A stretch of DNA of 10,549 nucleotides from Bacteroidota bacterium (GCA_025359355.1 JANYGR010000489.1:1-10549), one strand, 5' to 3'; positions 1 through 7,678 are shown, numbered from the stretch's first letter. Numbers and translations are program-made. The notes: generated by a model not told the origin, from the letters alone.

Positions 1-992
1 GTTAAAGAAATATCAAAACCAACTTTTTTAATTTCTAATTCTCTCCAAGGTGTATTATCAGAAATGATTACGGGACGACCTTGCAAAAAGGTTTCTACAA
101 TGACGTGTCCGAAATTTTCGGTTTGAGTAGGTAATAATAAAGCGTGATAAGCACTGAGTGTTTTACCTATTTCAGTTGGTTGTAAAATACCTTTGTAGGT
201 ACAGATAATATTTGCAGGTAATGTTTTAATTTTTGCTTCACATAAGTTCCAATAATCGGTATCCTCTTTAGGGCCGTATATATCAAAGGTTATAGGGTAT
301 TTAGTAATACCTTTTAATACATCAATGGCAACATCTAAATTTTTGATACCCAAAATTCTTGCAATGAAACATACGTTTAATTCGCCTGATTTTTTCTCAA
401 TGAAAGTAATGGCATCAGGTGTATGAGGTAAATTAGTAATCTCTGTTAATTTAATAGAAGAGCCAATATGTTTTTTTATATCTAATGTTTCTTGAGGAGA
501 TGTAGATTGCCAATGTACATTTTTAAATAAACCGAATACTTTGCTATAAATAAAAAATAATTTCTTTTTAAGGGGTTTCACTAATAAGGCACTATTACCG
601 AACATTCCGCGAGGCGCTAAAATTATTGGTGTTTTAATTCTACCTTGTTGTTTCCACTTTAATGGATTGATGGCAAAATGTTTTGAAAATAAACTGTTCA
701 AATAAATACCGTCATGCGGCGTTGTTTGAATTAAATTTAAAACAAATTCAGGCGTTAAATTATTTTGACTAATATAAAAAACCGATCGACCTTCAAAGTT
801 AGTCCAGCAATTAGAAATAATTGTTTTATAAGATTCGTTCGCTTTAAAATCTCTATCCGTTGTAATAATTTTAAAATTAAACTCAGCTTCTAAATGCTTG
901 GTTAGCGTGGAAATCGACTGGATAGGCCCGCCCGCTAGGCAACCTGGCAAAAACCAATCGCTTAAAATTAATATGGTTTTTTTAGCACTCAA
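1..992 (-). CDS. GT4-family glycosyltransferase, 3' end cut by window edge
   Basis: Probable retaining glycosyltransferase of the GT-B fold, family 4, transferring a sugar from a nucleotide sugar onto a growing glycan at the cytoplasmic face of the membrane. I translated 330 residues. The N-terminus (KKTILILSDWFLPG, then AGGPIQS) is the usual first beta strand and glycine-rich loop of GT4 enzymes. Near residues 292-300 is the EX7E signature (ENFGHVIVE), followed by QGRPVIISD, which marks the donor-binding C-terminal domain. Perhaps 40-60 residues are missing. The first possible start after the in-frame stop TAA is a TTG at 992-990; there is no ATG until 605, which would delete the N-terminal domain. 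The TTG overlaps the end of the asparagine-synthase-like gene by 11 bases, so the two are probably translationally coupled. The family is well supported; donor, acceptor and product are unknown. Confidence 0.88.
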   Translation of the reverse strand, partial: MSAKKTILILSDWFLPGCLAGGPIQSISTLTKHLEAEFNFKIITTDRDFKANESYKTIISNCWTNFEGRSVFYISQNNLTPEFVLNLIQTTPHDGIYLNSLFSKHFAINPLKWKQQGRIKTPIILAPRGMFGNSALLVKPLKKKLFFIYSKVFGLFKNVHWQSTSPQETLDIKKHIGSSIKLTEITNLPHTPDAITFIEKKSGELNVCFIARILGIKNLDVAIDVLKGITKYPITFDIYGPKEDTDYWNLCEAKIKTLPANIICTYKGILQPTEIGKTLSAYHALLLPTQTENFGHVIVETFLQGRPVIISDNTPWRELEIKKVGFDISL

Positions 993-2874
993 TATGATGT
1001 GTGTTTATCCAATTATTTAAAACAACCAAGTGCCAAACTCTGCTCCATGTTATTTTTGGATCGTTATTTAAAAAGCGATTCCAAATAATTAAAACAGCTT
1101 CTCTATTTACAAAAGAACGCTTCGAAAACTGTATGATATTATCTTCACAAAATTCTCTTAAGTCGCCTTTTAGCCATTCTTTCCAAGGCAAGGTAAATCC
1201 CATTTTCGGACGATTAACAATTTCATTTGGTAATAAATCACCTAAAGAATCTATTAATAATTTTTTAGGAGTATGAGGAAATTTGTATTCATCTTTTACA
1301 CCCAATACAAACTCAACTAATTGATAATCTAAAAAAGGTACGCGTACTTCTAATGCTACTGCCATGCTCATTTGATCGGCATCTCGCAATAATATATTTT
1401 GCATGTATGTTTCAATTTCATATAGTGATACTCTACTTAGTGTATGTTGTTTATCGGTAGTGCTATTTTTTATGAGATTGAAAATAAAATTAGAATCGTT
1501 GTATTTGTTTTTTAGTAATGATTGATAGTCGGATTGATTAAATAATTTACGATTAATGGGATAAGCTTGATGTCCGTTAATGCTATTTAACGCTAGTATT
1601 TCAGATGTTTTGTCGCCTTGCACCGATTTCTTTTTTGCACTAATCAATTTCCCAATCAATCCCTTCGCTGGTATAACATTGAGCCATGCTTTTTTTTCGA
1701 GTTCGTAAAAACGTTTAAAAATATCATAACCCGCAAAAAGCTCATCACCTCCTAAGCCAGAAAGAGCCATGGTGATTCCCGCTTGTTTAGTGGCTTTTGA
1801 AACGATATAGCTATTTGGACCATCCCCACTAGGATGATCAATGGCCGCGAGAGCTTCTGGTAATTGATTTAAAAAATCGGTTGGTGTTAATTTAATTTCG
1901 TGATGTTGTGTATTAAATTTTTGTGAAATTTGTTTGGCGTATTTGGCTTCAGAAAATTCACCTTCATCAAAACTTACATTAAAGGTTTGTATTTTCTCTG
2001 TTGATACTTTGCTCATTAAACCTACTATCGCACTACTATCAATGCCGCCTGATAAAAAAGCACCAAACGGAACGTCAGCAACCAAGCGTCTTTCGACAGA
2101 TGCGGTTAATAATTCATTGACTTTATCGCAAGTTTCTTTATAAGATAAATCTTGTTTAGTCTTTGTATAATCATTGATATTCCAATAATTAAGAATGCTG
2201 AATGTTGAATGTTGAATGTTGAATTCGATGAAGTGTCCTGGCATTAATACCTTCACGTCTTGCAACATCGTGTTAGGAGCATGCACCGTTGAATATTGTA
2301 TGTATTCCGCAACAGCTGACGGATTAATTTTTTTATCAATGATGCCCGAATAAATGAGCGCTCTTATTTCTGATGCAAAAACCAGAGTATTGTTTTTGTA
2401 TTGATAATAGAGGGGTTTCACACCTAAGCGATCTCGACCAATTAATAATTTTTGTTCAACGGTATCCCAAATAGCAAAGGCAAACATACCATTGAAACGT
2501 TTCATACAGTTATTGCCCCAACGGAGGTATGATGCTAAAATAACTTCGGTATCAGTATTTGTTTTAAAAATATAGGGGATGTTTTTTGAACCGTGTTCTA
2601 CACGTTGTAATTCAAATTTTAAATCTTTATAATTATATAATTCGCCGTTATAAACTAAGATATAACGCCCATCTTGTGATATGAAAGGTTGATTACCTGC
2701 TTCAGATAAATCTATAATAGACAAGCGGCGATGCCCAAAAAAACAATGTTCATCATTCCATAAGCCTTGTGAGTTTGGTCCGCGATGCGCAATGGCATCA
2801 GTCATTTTTTGTATAGCAGTTTGGTAAACGCTTGTGTTTATACTATTACCAACAATACCTGTTATGCCACACAT
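982..2874 (-). CDS. asnB: Asparagine synthase-like glutamine amidotransferase
   Basis: Two-domain, 630-residue enzyme of the glutamine-hydrolysing asparagine synthase family, which moves ammonia from glutamine onto an adenylated carboxylate. Cys2 follows the initiator Met (MCGITGIVG), as needed for a class II amidotransferase nucleophile. R49, the N76-G77-E78 motif and TDTEV supply the glutamine site. The synthetase domain has the ATP PP-loop SGGIDSS at 275-281 and SGLGGDELFAG from 372. Length is normal to slightly long. The gene starts 6 bases after the epimerase stop and overlaps the glycosyltransferase, so it sits in the middle of a polysaccharide operon. In that setting such proteins may amidate sugar acids or other glycan groups rather than make free asparagine; the sequence alone does not decide this. 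The codons near residues 216-228, between the MPGHF and YWN motifs, are a 7-bp tandem repeat. The family is certain; asnB is used as a family symbol. Confidence 0.93.
   Translation of the reverse strand: MCGITGIVGNSINTSVYQTAIQKMTDAIAHRGPNSQGLWNDEHCFFGHRRLSIIDLSEAGNQPFISQDGRYILVYNGELYNYKDLKFELQRVEHGSKNIPYIFKTNTDTEVILASYLRWGNNCMKRFNGMFAFAIWDTVEQKLLIGRDRLGVKPLYYQYKNNTLVFASEIRALIYSGIIDKKINPSAVAEYIQYSTVHAPNTMLQDVKVLMPGHFIEFNIQHSTFSILNYWNINDYTKTKQDLSYKETCDKVNELLTASVERRLVADVPFGAFLSGGIDSSAIVGLMSKVSTEKIQTFNVSFDEGEFSEAKYAKQISQKFNTQHHEIKLTPTDFLNQLPEALAAIDHPSGDGPNSYIVSKATKQAGITMALSGLGGDELFAGYDIFKRFYELEKKAWLNVIPAKGLIGKLISAKKKSVQGDKTSEILALNSINGHQAYPINRKLFNQSDYQSLLKNKYNDSNFIFNLIKNSTTDKQHTLSRVSLYEIETYMQNILLRDADQMSMAVALEVRVPFLDYQLVEFVLGVKDEYKFPHTPKKLLIDSLGDLLPNEIVNRPKMGFTLPWKEWLKGDLREFCEDNIIQFSKRSFVNREAVLIIWNRFLNNDPKITWSRVWHLVVLNNWINTHHIEC
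2200..2220. repeat. Three perfect copies of a 7-bp tandem repeat inside the asnB-like gene
   Basis: The plus strand reads GAATGTT three times in a row. A one-mismatch copy (GAATGCT, 2193-2199) lies directly before, and a partial copy (GAAT, 2221-2224) after. Three units make 21 bases, exactly seven codons, so the reading frame survives. A change of one or two units would break it. The encoded stretch lies between the conserved MPGHF and YWN motifs of the protein, a region that varies in the family. Confidence 0.9.
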
Positions 2875-2880
2875 ATCAAA

Positions 2881-3828
2881 TTATAATCCTATAGAAGTTA
2901 AATATTTTTTGTCAGAGATCATGCGCTTAATGCCTTCTTCAATAGATATTAAATCTCTCTTTAATATCTCTTTCATTTTGCTGTTGTCTGGCTGACGACG
3001 AGTCATATCACCTTCTTTCAATGGTGGTAAATGAACGATGTTAGATTTACTATTCGTTAACTTAATTACTAATCGAGCGAGTTCTAATACGGTCATTAAT
3101 TTATCACTGCCAATATTGATTACATCGTTTTCTAGTAAATTATCCTTCATGATTTTTACACAAGTATCTACTGTGTCGTCAACATAAGTAAAGGTGCGGG
3201 TTTGAGAGCCATCTCCATAAATGGTAATGTCTTGGTGTTTAAGCGCTAAAGCAATAAAACGAGATACCACAAAATCAGTACTTTGATTAGGTCCGTATGT
3301 ATTAAAGAATCTAAAAATAGTATAAGCTAAGCCAAACTCTTGTTGGTAGCTTCTAAAAAAACATTCACCAACATTTTTCACAACAGCATAAGGGACACGT
3401 GAGTTAAGAGGGGTGCGGTGTTCGTGTTGTGGCAATTCTACAGGTTCGCCATATACTTCTGATGATGACGAAAAAAAGACTTGTTTAACAGAGGAGTTTT
3501 TAGATAAATTCAACACATGCTTTATGCCAGAGATATCATCTAAAACGCTTACCGGATTTTCTTGTGTGCGTAAAACGCCTACTACGGCTGCAAAATGATA
3601 CACATAGTCGAAGCTATAGGACAACATAATAGACGAAATTTCGCGATAATTGTTTACATCTGCTTTTATAAATTTCCAATTGGTTAATGTATTACTTGGT
3701 AATTTGGATAGAAAGCCTGTAGATAAATTATCTACTACAACTACAAAATTTGTATTGTCTTGTATTAATTTTTCTACTAATGCACCACCAACATTTCCTG
3801 CGCCACCTGTTACTAAAATTTTAGCCAT
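2881..3828 (-). CDS. NAD-dependent sugar epimerase/dehydratase (extended SDR)
   Basis: Extended short-chain dehydrogenase/reductase acting on a nucleotide sugar, for example as a 4-epimerase, 4,6-dehydratase or decarboxylase. At 315 residues it has the expected length. The Rossmann motif G8-x-x-G11-x-x-G14 (TGGAGNVGG) binds NAD. SSSSEVYGEP carries the catalytic Ser/Thr region, and the YxxxK pair is Y147/K151 (PYAVVKN). Further family landmarks are FRFFNTYGPNQ and GDGSQTRTFTYVDD, the latter typical of the substrate-binding part of this superfamily. It is the first gene of the minus-strand polysaccharide operon, 6 bases ahead of the amidotransferase gene, and probably supplies an activated sugar to the downstream glycosyltransferase. 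The ATG gives the Rossmann strand directly at the N-terminus, so the start is convincing. Sugar specificity cannot be read from the sequence. Confidence 0.92.
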   Translation of the reverse strand: MAKILVTGGAGNVGGALVEKLIQDNTNFVVVVDNLSTGFLSKLPSNTLTNWKFIKADVNNYREISSIMLSYSFDYVYHFAAVVGVLRTQENPVSVLDDISGIKHVLNLSKNSSVKQVFFSSSSEVYGEPVELPQHEHRTPLNSRVPYAVVKNVGECFFRSYQQEFGLAYTIFRFFNTYGPNQSTDFVVSRFIALALKHQDITIYGDGSQTRTFTYVDDTVDTCVKIMKDNLLENDVINIGSDKLMTVLELARLVIKLTNSKSNIVHLPPLKEGDMTRRQPDNSKMKEILKRDLISIEEGIKRMISDKKYLTSIGL

Positions 3829-3846
3829 AAACGATTAATTACTTAG

Positions 3847-3854
3847 CGAATATA
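3847..3854 (-). promoter_or_regulatory. Possible -7 element of the epimerase operon promoter
   Basis: The minus strand reads TATATTCG, one mismatch from the Bacteroidota -7 consensus TAnnTTTG, placed so that transcription would start about 10-15 bases before the ATG at 3828. No convincing TTG -33 element lies at the right distance; that position falls in the inverted repeat. If the promoter is real, it abuts the repeat directly, which would suit a bound regulator. This is weak evidence. Confidence 0.3.
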
Positions 3855-3898
3855 CAGTTTTTCTGATAAAAAATTGATTTATCAGGCTTTAAAAACTG
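3855..3898. repeat. Nested inverted repeat between the divergent epimerase and argS genes
   Basis: The inner arms CTGATAAA (3863-3870) and TTTATCAG (3878-3885) are perfect 8-bp inverse complements around a 7-base spacer. The outer arms CAGTTTTT (3855-3862) and AAAAACTG (3891-3898) are again perfect 8-bp complements, abutting the inner arm on the left and separated from it by GCTTT on the right. The whole can fold as a 16-bp stem with one 5-base bulge. It lies in the only shared control region of the two divergent transcription units. No T-tract follows on either strand, so it does not look like a simple intrinsic terminator. An operator or a structured leader is the better guess. Confidence 0.75.
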
Positions 3899-3932
3899 GA
3901 ACTGTGTTTAAAAAAATATGTACTTTTAAACC

Positions 3933-5723
3933 ATGAATATAGAACTCTTTTTAGCCGAAACCATTTCTACACAAGTAAATCAGTTGTTTGATTTAACGAC
4001 TGTTCCAACAGATATTATTCTTCAAAAAACAAAAAAAGAATTTGAAGGTGATTATACCTTGGTGACTTTCCCGTTTATTAAAGCGGCTAAATTAACCCCA
4101 GAAAAAACAGGCGAACTGATTGGAGATGCTATTTTGAAAGCAAATCCCGTTATTACTAAATTCAATATTGTTAAAGGTTTTTTGAATGTTTCTTTAGCTA
4201 ATACATTTTGGGTATCCGAGTTTAAGAGTATAGCTGGCACTAAAGATTACGGTGTAAAGCAAGCATTAAGCAGTGGTAAACAAATTATGTTGGAATACTC
4301 GTCTCCCAATACCAACAAGCCTTTACACTTAGGTCATATTCGTAATAATTTATTAGGGTATTCAGTTGCTTCTATTTTAAAAACGCAAGGACACGATGTT
4401 GTTAAAGTAAATATAATTAATGACAGAGGTATACATATTTGTAAAAGTATGTTAGCATGGCAATTGTTCGGTAATGGCGAAACACCCCAATCATCAGGAT
4501 TAAAAGGCGATCACTTAGTTGGAAAATATTATGTAGAGTTTGATAAAGCGTATAAAAAAGAAATTCAAACATTAATAGAAACTGGTAAAACAAAAGAGGA
4601 AGCTGAAAAACAAGCGCCTTTAATTATACAAGCTCAAGAGATGTTATTGAAATGGGAAGCCAACGATACTAAAACGATTGATCTTTGGAAAACCATGAAT
4701 GGCTGGGTTTACGAAGGATTTGATGTAACGTACAAAATGTTAGGCGTTGATTTTGATAAATTATATTATGAAAGCAATACCTATATTTTAGGAAAGTCAG
4801 TTGTTCAGGAAGGCTTAATAAAAGGTGTTTTCTACAAAAAAGATAATGGAAGTATTTGCATTGATTTAACAAACGAAGGCTTAGATGAAAAAGTGGTATT
4901 ACGTAGTGATGGCACCTCAGTTTATATTACTCAGGATTTAGGTACTGCCATTGAGCGTTTCAAGGAGTTTCCAAAACTCAGTCAAATGATATATACGGTT
5001 GGTAACGAACAAGATTACCACTTTAAAGTATTATTTAAGATCCTTGAAAAACTAGGCTATGCTTGGGCTAAGGAGTGCTTTCATTTGTCTTATGGCATGG
5101 TAGAATTACCTGAAGGAAAGATGAAAAGTAGAGAAGGTACAGTAGTTGATGCCGATGAGATGATACATGAAATGGTACAAACAGCAAGGAAAACAACTGA
5201 AGAATTGGGAAAAGTAGATGGGTTTTCAGAACACGAACTTCAAGATTTATATATGACTATAGGCATGGGCGCGTTAAAATATTTTATTTTAAAAGTGGAT
5301 CCTAAAAAGAAAATGTTGTTTGATCCTAAGGAAAGTATTGATTTTAATGGGCACACAGGACCTTTTATTCAATACTCTCACGCACGTATTCAATCTATTT
5401 TAAGAAAATCCGGAATTGATATTTCAGCAATTTCAATAAATGATGATATTGAATTACACGATAAAGAAAAAGAATTGATTAAACATCAATACGATTTCGT
5501 GAAAGCATTAGAAGAGTCTGCAACTACTTTAAATCCGGCTATTGTGGCTAATTATATTTACGACTTAACAAAAGTATTTAATCAGTTTTATAATGAATGT
5601 CCTATTTTAAAAGAAGAAAATGTTGCTATTAAAAATTTCAGAATCATGTTGATTGTAACAACATCTTCTATTATTAAAAACGGAATGTTGTGCTTAGGGA
5701 TTGATGTACCAGATAGAATGTAG
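3933..5723 (+). CDS. argS: Arginyl-tRNA synthetase
   Basis: Class Ia aminoacyl-tRNA synthetase that charges tRNA-Arg with arginine in the cytoplasm, using ATP. The 596-residue length is normal. The N-terminal ~110 residues form the Add-1-type tRNA-binding domain. The HIGH motif is HLGH at 132-135, inside SSPNTNKPLHLGHIRNN, a very typical ArgRS context. The KMSKS-equivalent is K396-M-K-S-R (EGKMKSREG). NGHTGPFIQYSHARI marks the start of the C-terminal anticodon-binding DALR domain, and the protein ends LGIDVPDRM, the usual ArgRS terminus. It stands alone on the plus strand, divergent from the polysaccharide operon, behind an intergenic region with a nested inverted repeat. No Shine-Dalgarno sequence and no clear promoter consensus were found in front of it. 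This is an essential housekeeping gene and shows no damage. Confidence 0.97.
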   Translation: MNIELFLAETISTQVNQLFDLTTVPTDIILQKTKKEFEGDYTLVTFPFIKAAKLTPEKTGELIGDAILKANPVITKFNIVKGFLNVSLANTFWVSEFKSIAGTKDYGVKQALSSGKQIMLEYSSPNTNKPLHLGHIRNNLLGYSVASILKTQGHDVVKVNIINDRGIHICKSMLAWQLFGNGETPQSSGLKGDHLVGKYYVEFDKAYKKEIQTLIETGKTKEEAEKQAPLIIQAQEMLLKWEANDTKTIDLWKTMNGWVYEGFDVTYKMLGVDFDKLYYESNTYILGKSVVQEGLIKGVFYKKDNGSICIDLTNEGLDEKVVLRSDGTSVYITQDLGTAIERFKEFPKLSQMIYTVGNEQDYHFKVLFKILEKLGYAWAKECFHLSYGMVELPEGKMKSREGTVVDADEMIHEMVQTARKTTEELGKVDGFSEHELQDLYMTIGMGALKYFILKVDPKKKMLFDPKESIDFNGHTGPFIQYSHARIQSILRKSGIDISAISINDDIELHDKEKELIKHQYDFVKALEESATTLNPAIVANYIYDLTKVFNQFYNECPILKEENVAIKNFRIMLIVTTSSIIKNGMLCLGIDVPDRM

Positions 5724-5790
5724 GAAAGAGGGACTGAAGGGAGAGAAGAGACAGGAGGGATTGGAAAGACAAGGAGGGCAGAGAGAGGAT
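5724..5790. repeat. Purine-rich degenerate 9-bp tandem array after argS
   Basis: About 60 of 67 bases on the plus strand are purines, and the stretch is G-rich in an otherwise AT-rich window. From 5732 it can be cut into consecutive units that nearly all begin GA: GACTGAAGG, GAGAGAAGA, GACAGGAGG, GATTGGAAA, then the 10-base GACAAGGAGG. The best-matching pair is AGACAGGAGGG (5749-5759) and AGACAAGGAGGG (5767-5778). It fills the first half of the argS to ferritin-like gene interval and starts immediately after the argS stop. No hairpin or terminator was seen in it. It may be an interspersed or decayed intergenic repeat. Confidence 0.6.
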
Positions 5791-5869
5791 GACTCTATTT
5801 GATAAAAATTAGTTGAGCTTTTAATAATATGAATATAGTACGATTTCATTGAACACTAATTAAATTACA

Positions 5870-6460
5870 ATGTCATTAAAACATCCCGCATTAATAAAAT
5901 TGCTACAAATGGCATATTCAGCCGAAAAAGCAGCTGCCTATGCATATCAAGGACATGCGAATTGTGTAAAAAAAGACGAAGAAAAAAAAGCAATTAAGCA
6001 AATTGAAATAGATGAATGGAATCATCGTGCGGAGGTATTAAGTGTGATGAAAGAGTATGGTATTCCTATTTCAAAATATTATGAATTTCGTTTTGAAATT
6101 ATTGGAAAAATCATCTGTTACAGTTGTTATGTAATTGGTTGGTTTATGCCTTTTTATTTTGCTGGTCGCTTGGAAAGTGGCAATGTATGCGAGTATTTTC
6201 ATATCAAACATTATTTTAATGAATTAGGAGTTACAAAACATAATCAATTGTTTTACGATATGGGTATTAAAGAGAAAGAACATGAAGTTTATTTTTACGA
6301 ACAAATAAAGAACCATCGGTTGCTTCCTTTTTTTGAAAAAATATTTTCGTGGGGAGCTATCAAAAGTTTAAATGATATTGATTTGAAAAAAAACATACCA
6401 GTAAGTGATGCAAATTTGTATTGCAAAAACAAATCATACAATTCAACATCAAATACTTAA
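5870..6460 (+). CDS. Ferritin-like di-iron protein with hydrophobic segment
   Basis: A 196-residue protein with the pattern of a four-helix carboxylate-bridged di-iron site. E19 (SAEKAAAY) is in helix 1, E49-x-x-H52 (EWNH) in helix 2, E102 (RLESGN) or E108 in helix 3, and E135-x-x-H138 (EKEH) in helix 4. Residues about 77-99 are strongly hydrophobic (IICYSCYVIGWFMPFYFAG), suggesting membrane contact. The spacing recalls rubrerythrin-like and demethoxyubiquinone hydroxylase (COQ7)-like proteins, either of which could be the closest relative. There are no rubredoxin CxxC pairs. Members of this superfamily do O2-dependent hydroxylation, peroxide reduction or iron oxidation. It is followed, after only 5 bases by my preferred start, by a cysteine desulfurase gene on the same strand. 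The C-terminal ~25 residues are polar and low in complexity. The metal-site family is likely; the substrate is unknown. Confidence 0.75.
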   Translation: MSLKHPALIKLLQMAYSAEKAAAYAYQGHANCVKKDEEKKAIKQIEIDEWNHRAEVLSVMKEYGIPISKYYEFRFEIIGKIICYSCYVIGWFMPFYFAGRLESGNVCEYFHIKHYFNELGVTKHNQLFYDMGIKEKEHEVYFYEQIKNHRLLPFFEKIFSWGAIKSLNDIDLKKNIPVSDANLYCKNKSYNSTSNT

Positions 6461-6465
6461 ATCAA

Positions 6466-7620
6466 TTGACTTACTTAGATTATAACGCCACCACGCCGCT
6501 TGATGAGCGTGTTTTAGCAGAGATGCTTCCTTATTTTACCACACATTTTGGAAATGCTTCAAGTAGCACGCATGCCTTTGGTTGGTATGCCAATGGCGCT
6601 ATAGATAAAGCTCGGGGGCAAGTTGCTAATTTTATTGGTGCAGAAACTTCTGAAATTATTTTTACCTCAGGAGCAACCGAATCTATCAATATGGCTCTGA
6701 AAGGCGCTTTCGAAGCTTATCATACAAAAGGAAATCATATAATAACCTGCAAAACAGAACATAAAGCTGTATTAGATACTTGTGCATATTTGGAAGAAAA
6801 AGGAGCCGCCATTACTTACTTAAATGTAGATAGAGAAGGTCGTATTGATTTGGATGAACTTAACAATAGCTTTACAGATAAGACGATATTGGTTTGCATC
6901 ATGGCGGCTAATAACGAAACTGGCGTTTTACAAGATGTAGAAAAAATAGCTCAAATCACACATCAGCACGAAGCTTTGTTTATGAGTGATACAACCCAAT
7001 TAGCAGGCAAATTACCCATAGATGTTAATGAAATGGGAGTTGATATGTGTTGCATATCCGCACACAAACTATACGGACCAAAAGGAGTAGGCGCATTGTA
7101 TGTGAGAAGAAAAAATCCACGTGTTAATTTGATTCCTTTGTTTCATGGCGGCCAACACGAATTTGGTAAACGCAGCGGAACCTTAAATGTTACTGGTATT
7201 GTGGGCTTGGGTAAGGCTTGCGAAATTTCAGCCCAAGAATTTTGGGATACGAATATGCATATTTCCAAAGTTCGTGGTTTTTTAGAACATCAATTATTAG
7301 AAATCCCCGAACTGCTTATTAATGGCTCAACACGACACCGTTTATATAATACATCGAATTTGTATTTCCCACTTTTGAAAGATGGAAGCACGGTTTTTTC
7401 TCATATTAAAACAAAATATGCGGTTTCTTTAGGCTCCGCTTGTACATCAGCTAATGCCGAACCGTCACATGTATTAATGGCGATGGGATTAAGTAAAGCA
7501 GAATCAGAAAACTGCATTCGATTTTCGTTTGGAAAACAAAATTCAATAGAGGAGATGCAAGTCTTAGCTACTATGATTTTAGGCTTATATAATCTGAAGC
7601 TGGCCACTAAATCTCTTTAA
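6466..7620 (+). CDS. Cysteine desulfurase, IscS/NifS type
   Basis: PLP enzyme that takes sulfur from L-cysteine as a persulfide and releases alanine, feeding Fe-S cluster, tRNA-thiolation or cofactor synthesis in the cytoplasm. Numbered from the TTG at 6466 (384 residues): the N-terminus TYLDYNATTPLDERV is the family hallmark, H99 stacks on PLP, NNETG holds the conserved Asn, SDTTQ supplies Asp and Gln, and Lys201 follows His200 (SAHKLYGPKG). The persulfide Cys326 is in SLGSACTSANAEPSHV, the long active loop of group I enzymes. These positions closely parallel E. coli IscS. No in-frame ATG exists at the N-terminus. TTG at 6421 would add 15 residues and overlap the upstream gene by 40 bases, so I prefer 6466, five bases after that gene's stop. 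No iscU, iscA or suf gene adjoins it, so iscS is not assigned as a symbol. Confidence 0.93.
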   Translation: MTYLDYNATTPLDERVLAEMLPYFTTHFGNASSSTHAFGWYANGAIDKARGQVANFIGAETSEIIFTSGATESINMALKGAFEAYHTKGNHIITCKTEHKAVLDTCAYLEEKGAAITYLNVDREGRIDLDELNNSFTDKTILVCIMAANNETGVLQDVEKIAQITHQHEALFMSDTTQLAGKLPIDVNEMGVDMCCISAHKLYGPKGVGALYVRRKNPRVNLIPLFHGGQHEFGKRSGTLNVTGIVGLGKACEISAQEFWDTNMHISKVRGFLEHQLLEIPELLINGSTRHRLYNTSNLYFPLLKDGSTVFSHIKTKYAVSLGSACTSANAEPSHVLMAMGLSKAESENCIRFSFGKQNSIEEMQVLATMILGLYNLKLATKSL

Positions 7621-7678
7621 AACCTATGATTTTTAACATTAAATATGTATATTATTGATAATCAGAAAATTATATTTT

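Noticed and set aside
1001..1276. Open frame of 91 codons on the plus strand
   Set aside because: Lies wholly antisense to the well-supported amidotransferase gene and has no recognisable protein features; the same holds for the short frames opposite the epimerase, argS, desulfurase and thioredoxin-like genes.
3899..3932. argS promoter with TACTTTTA as a -7 element
   Set aside because: One mismatch and no TTG at the proper distance; the start of transcription would fall on the ATG. Too weak to list.
5730..5778. Four GGG tracts as a G-quadruplex
   Set aside because: Loops of about 6, 15 and 16 bases are too long for a convincing quadruplex call; kept only as part of the purine-rich array.
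5798..5846. Promoter for the ferritin-like gene
   Set aside because: TTTG and TACGATTT are present but the match and spacing to the Bacteroidota consensus are poor.
6414..6434. Small inverted repeat ATTTGT/ACAAAT at the end of the ferritin-like gene
   Set aside because: Six-base AT-rich arms inside coding sequence are expected by chance.
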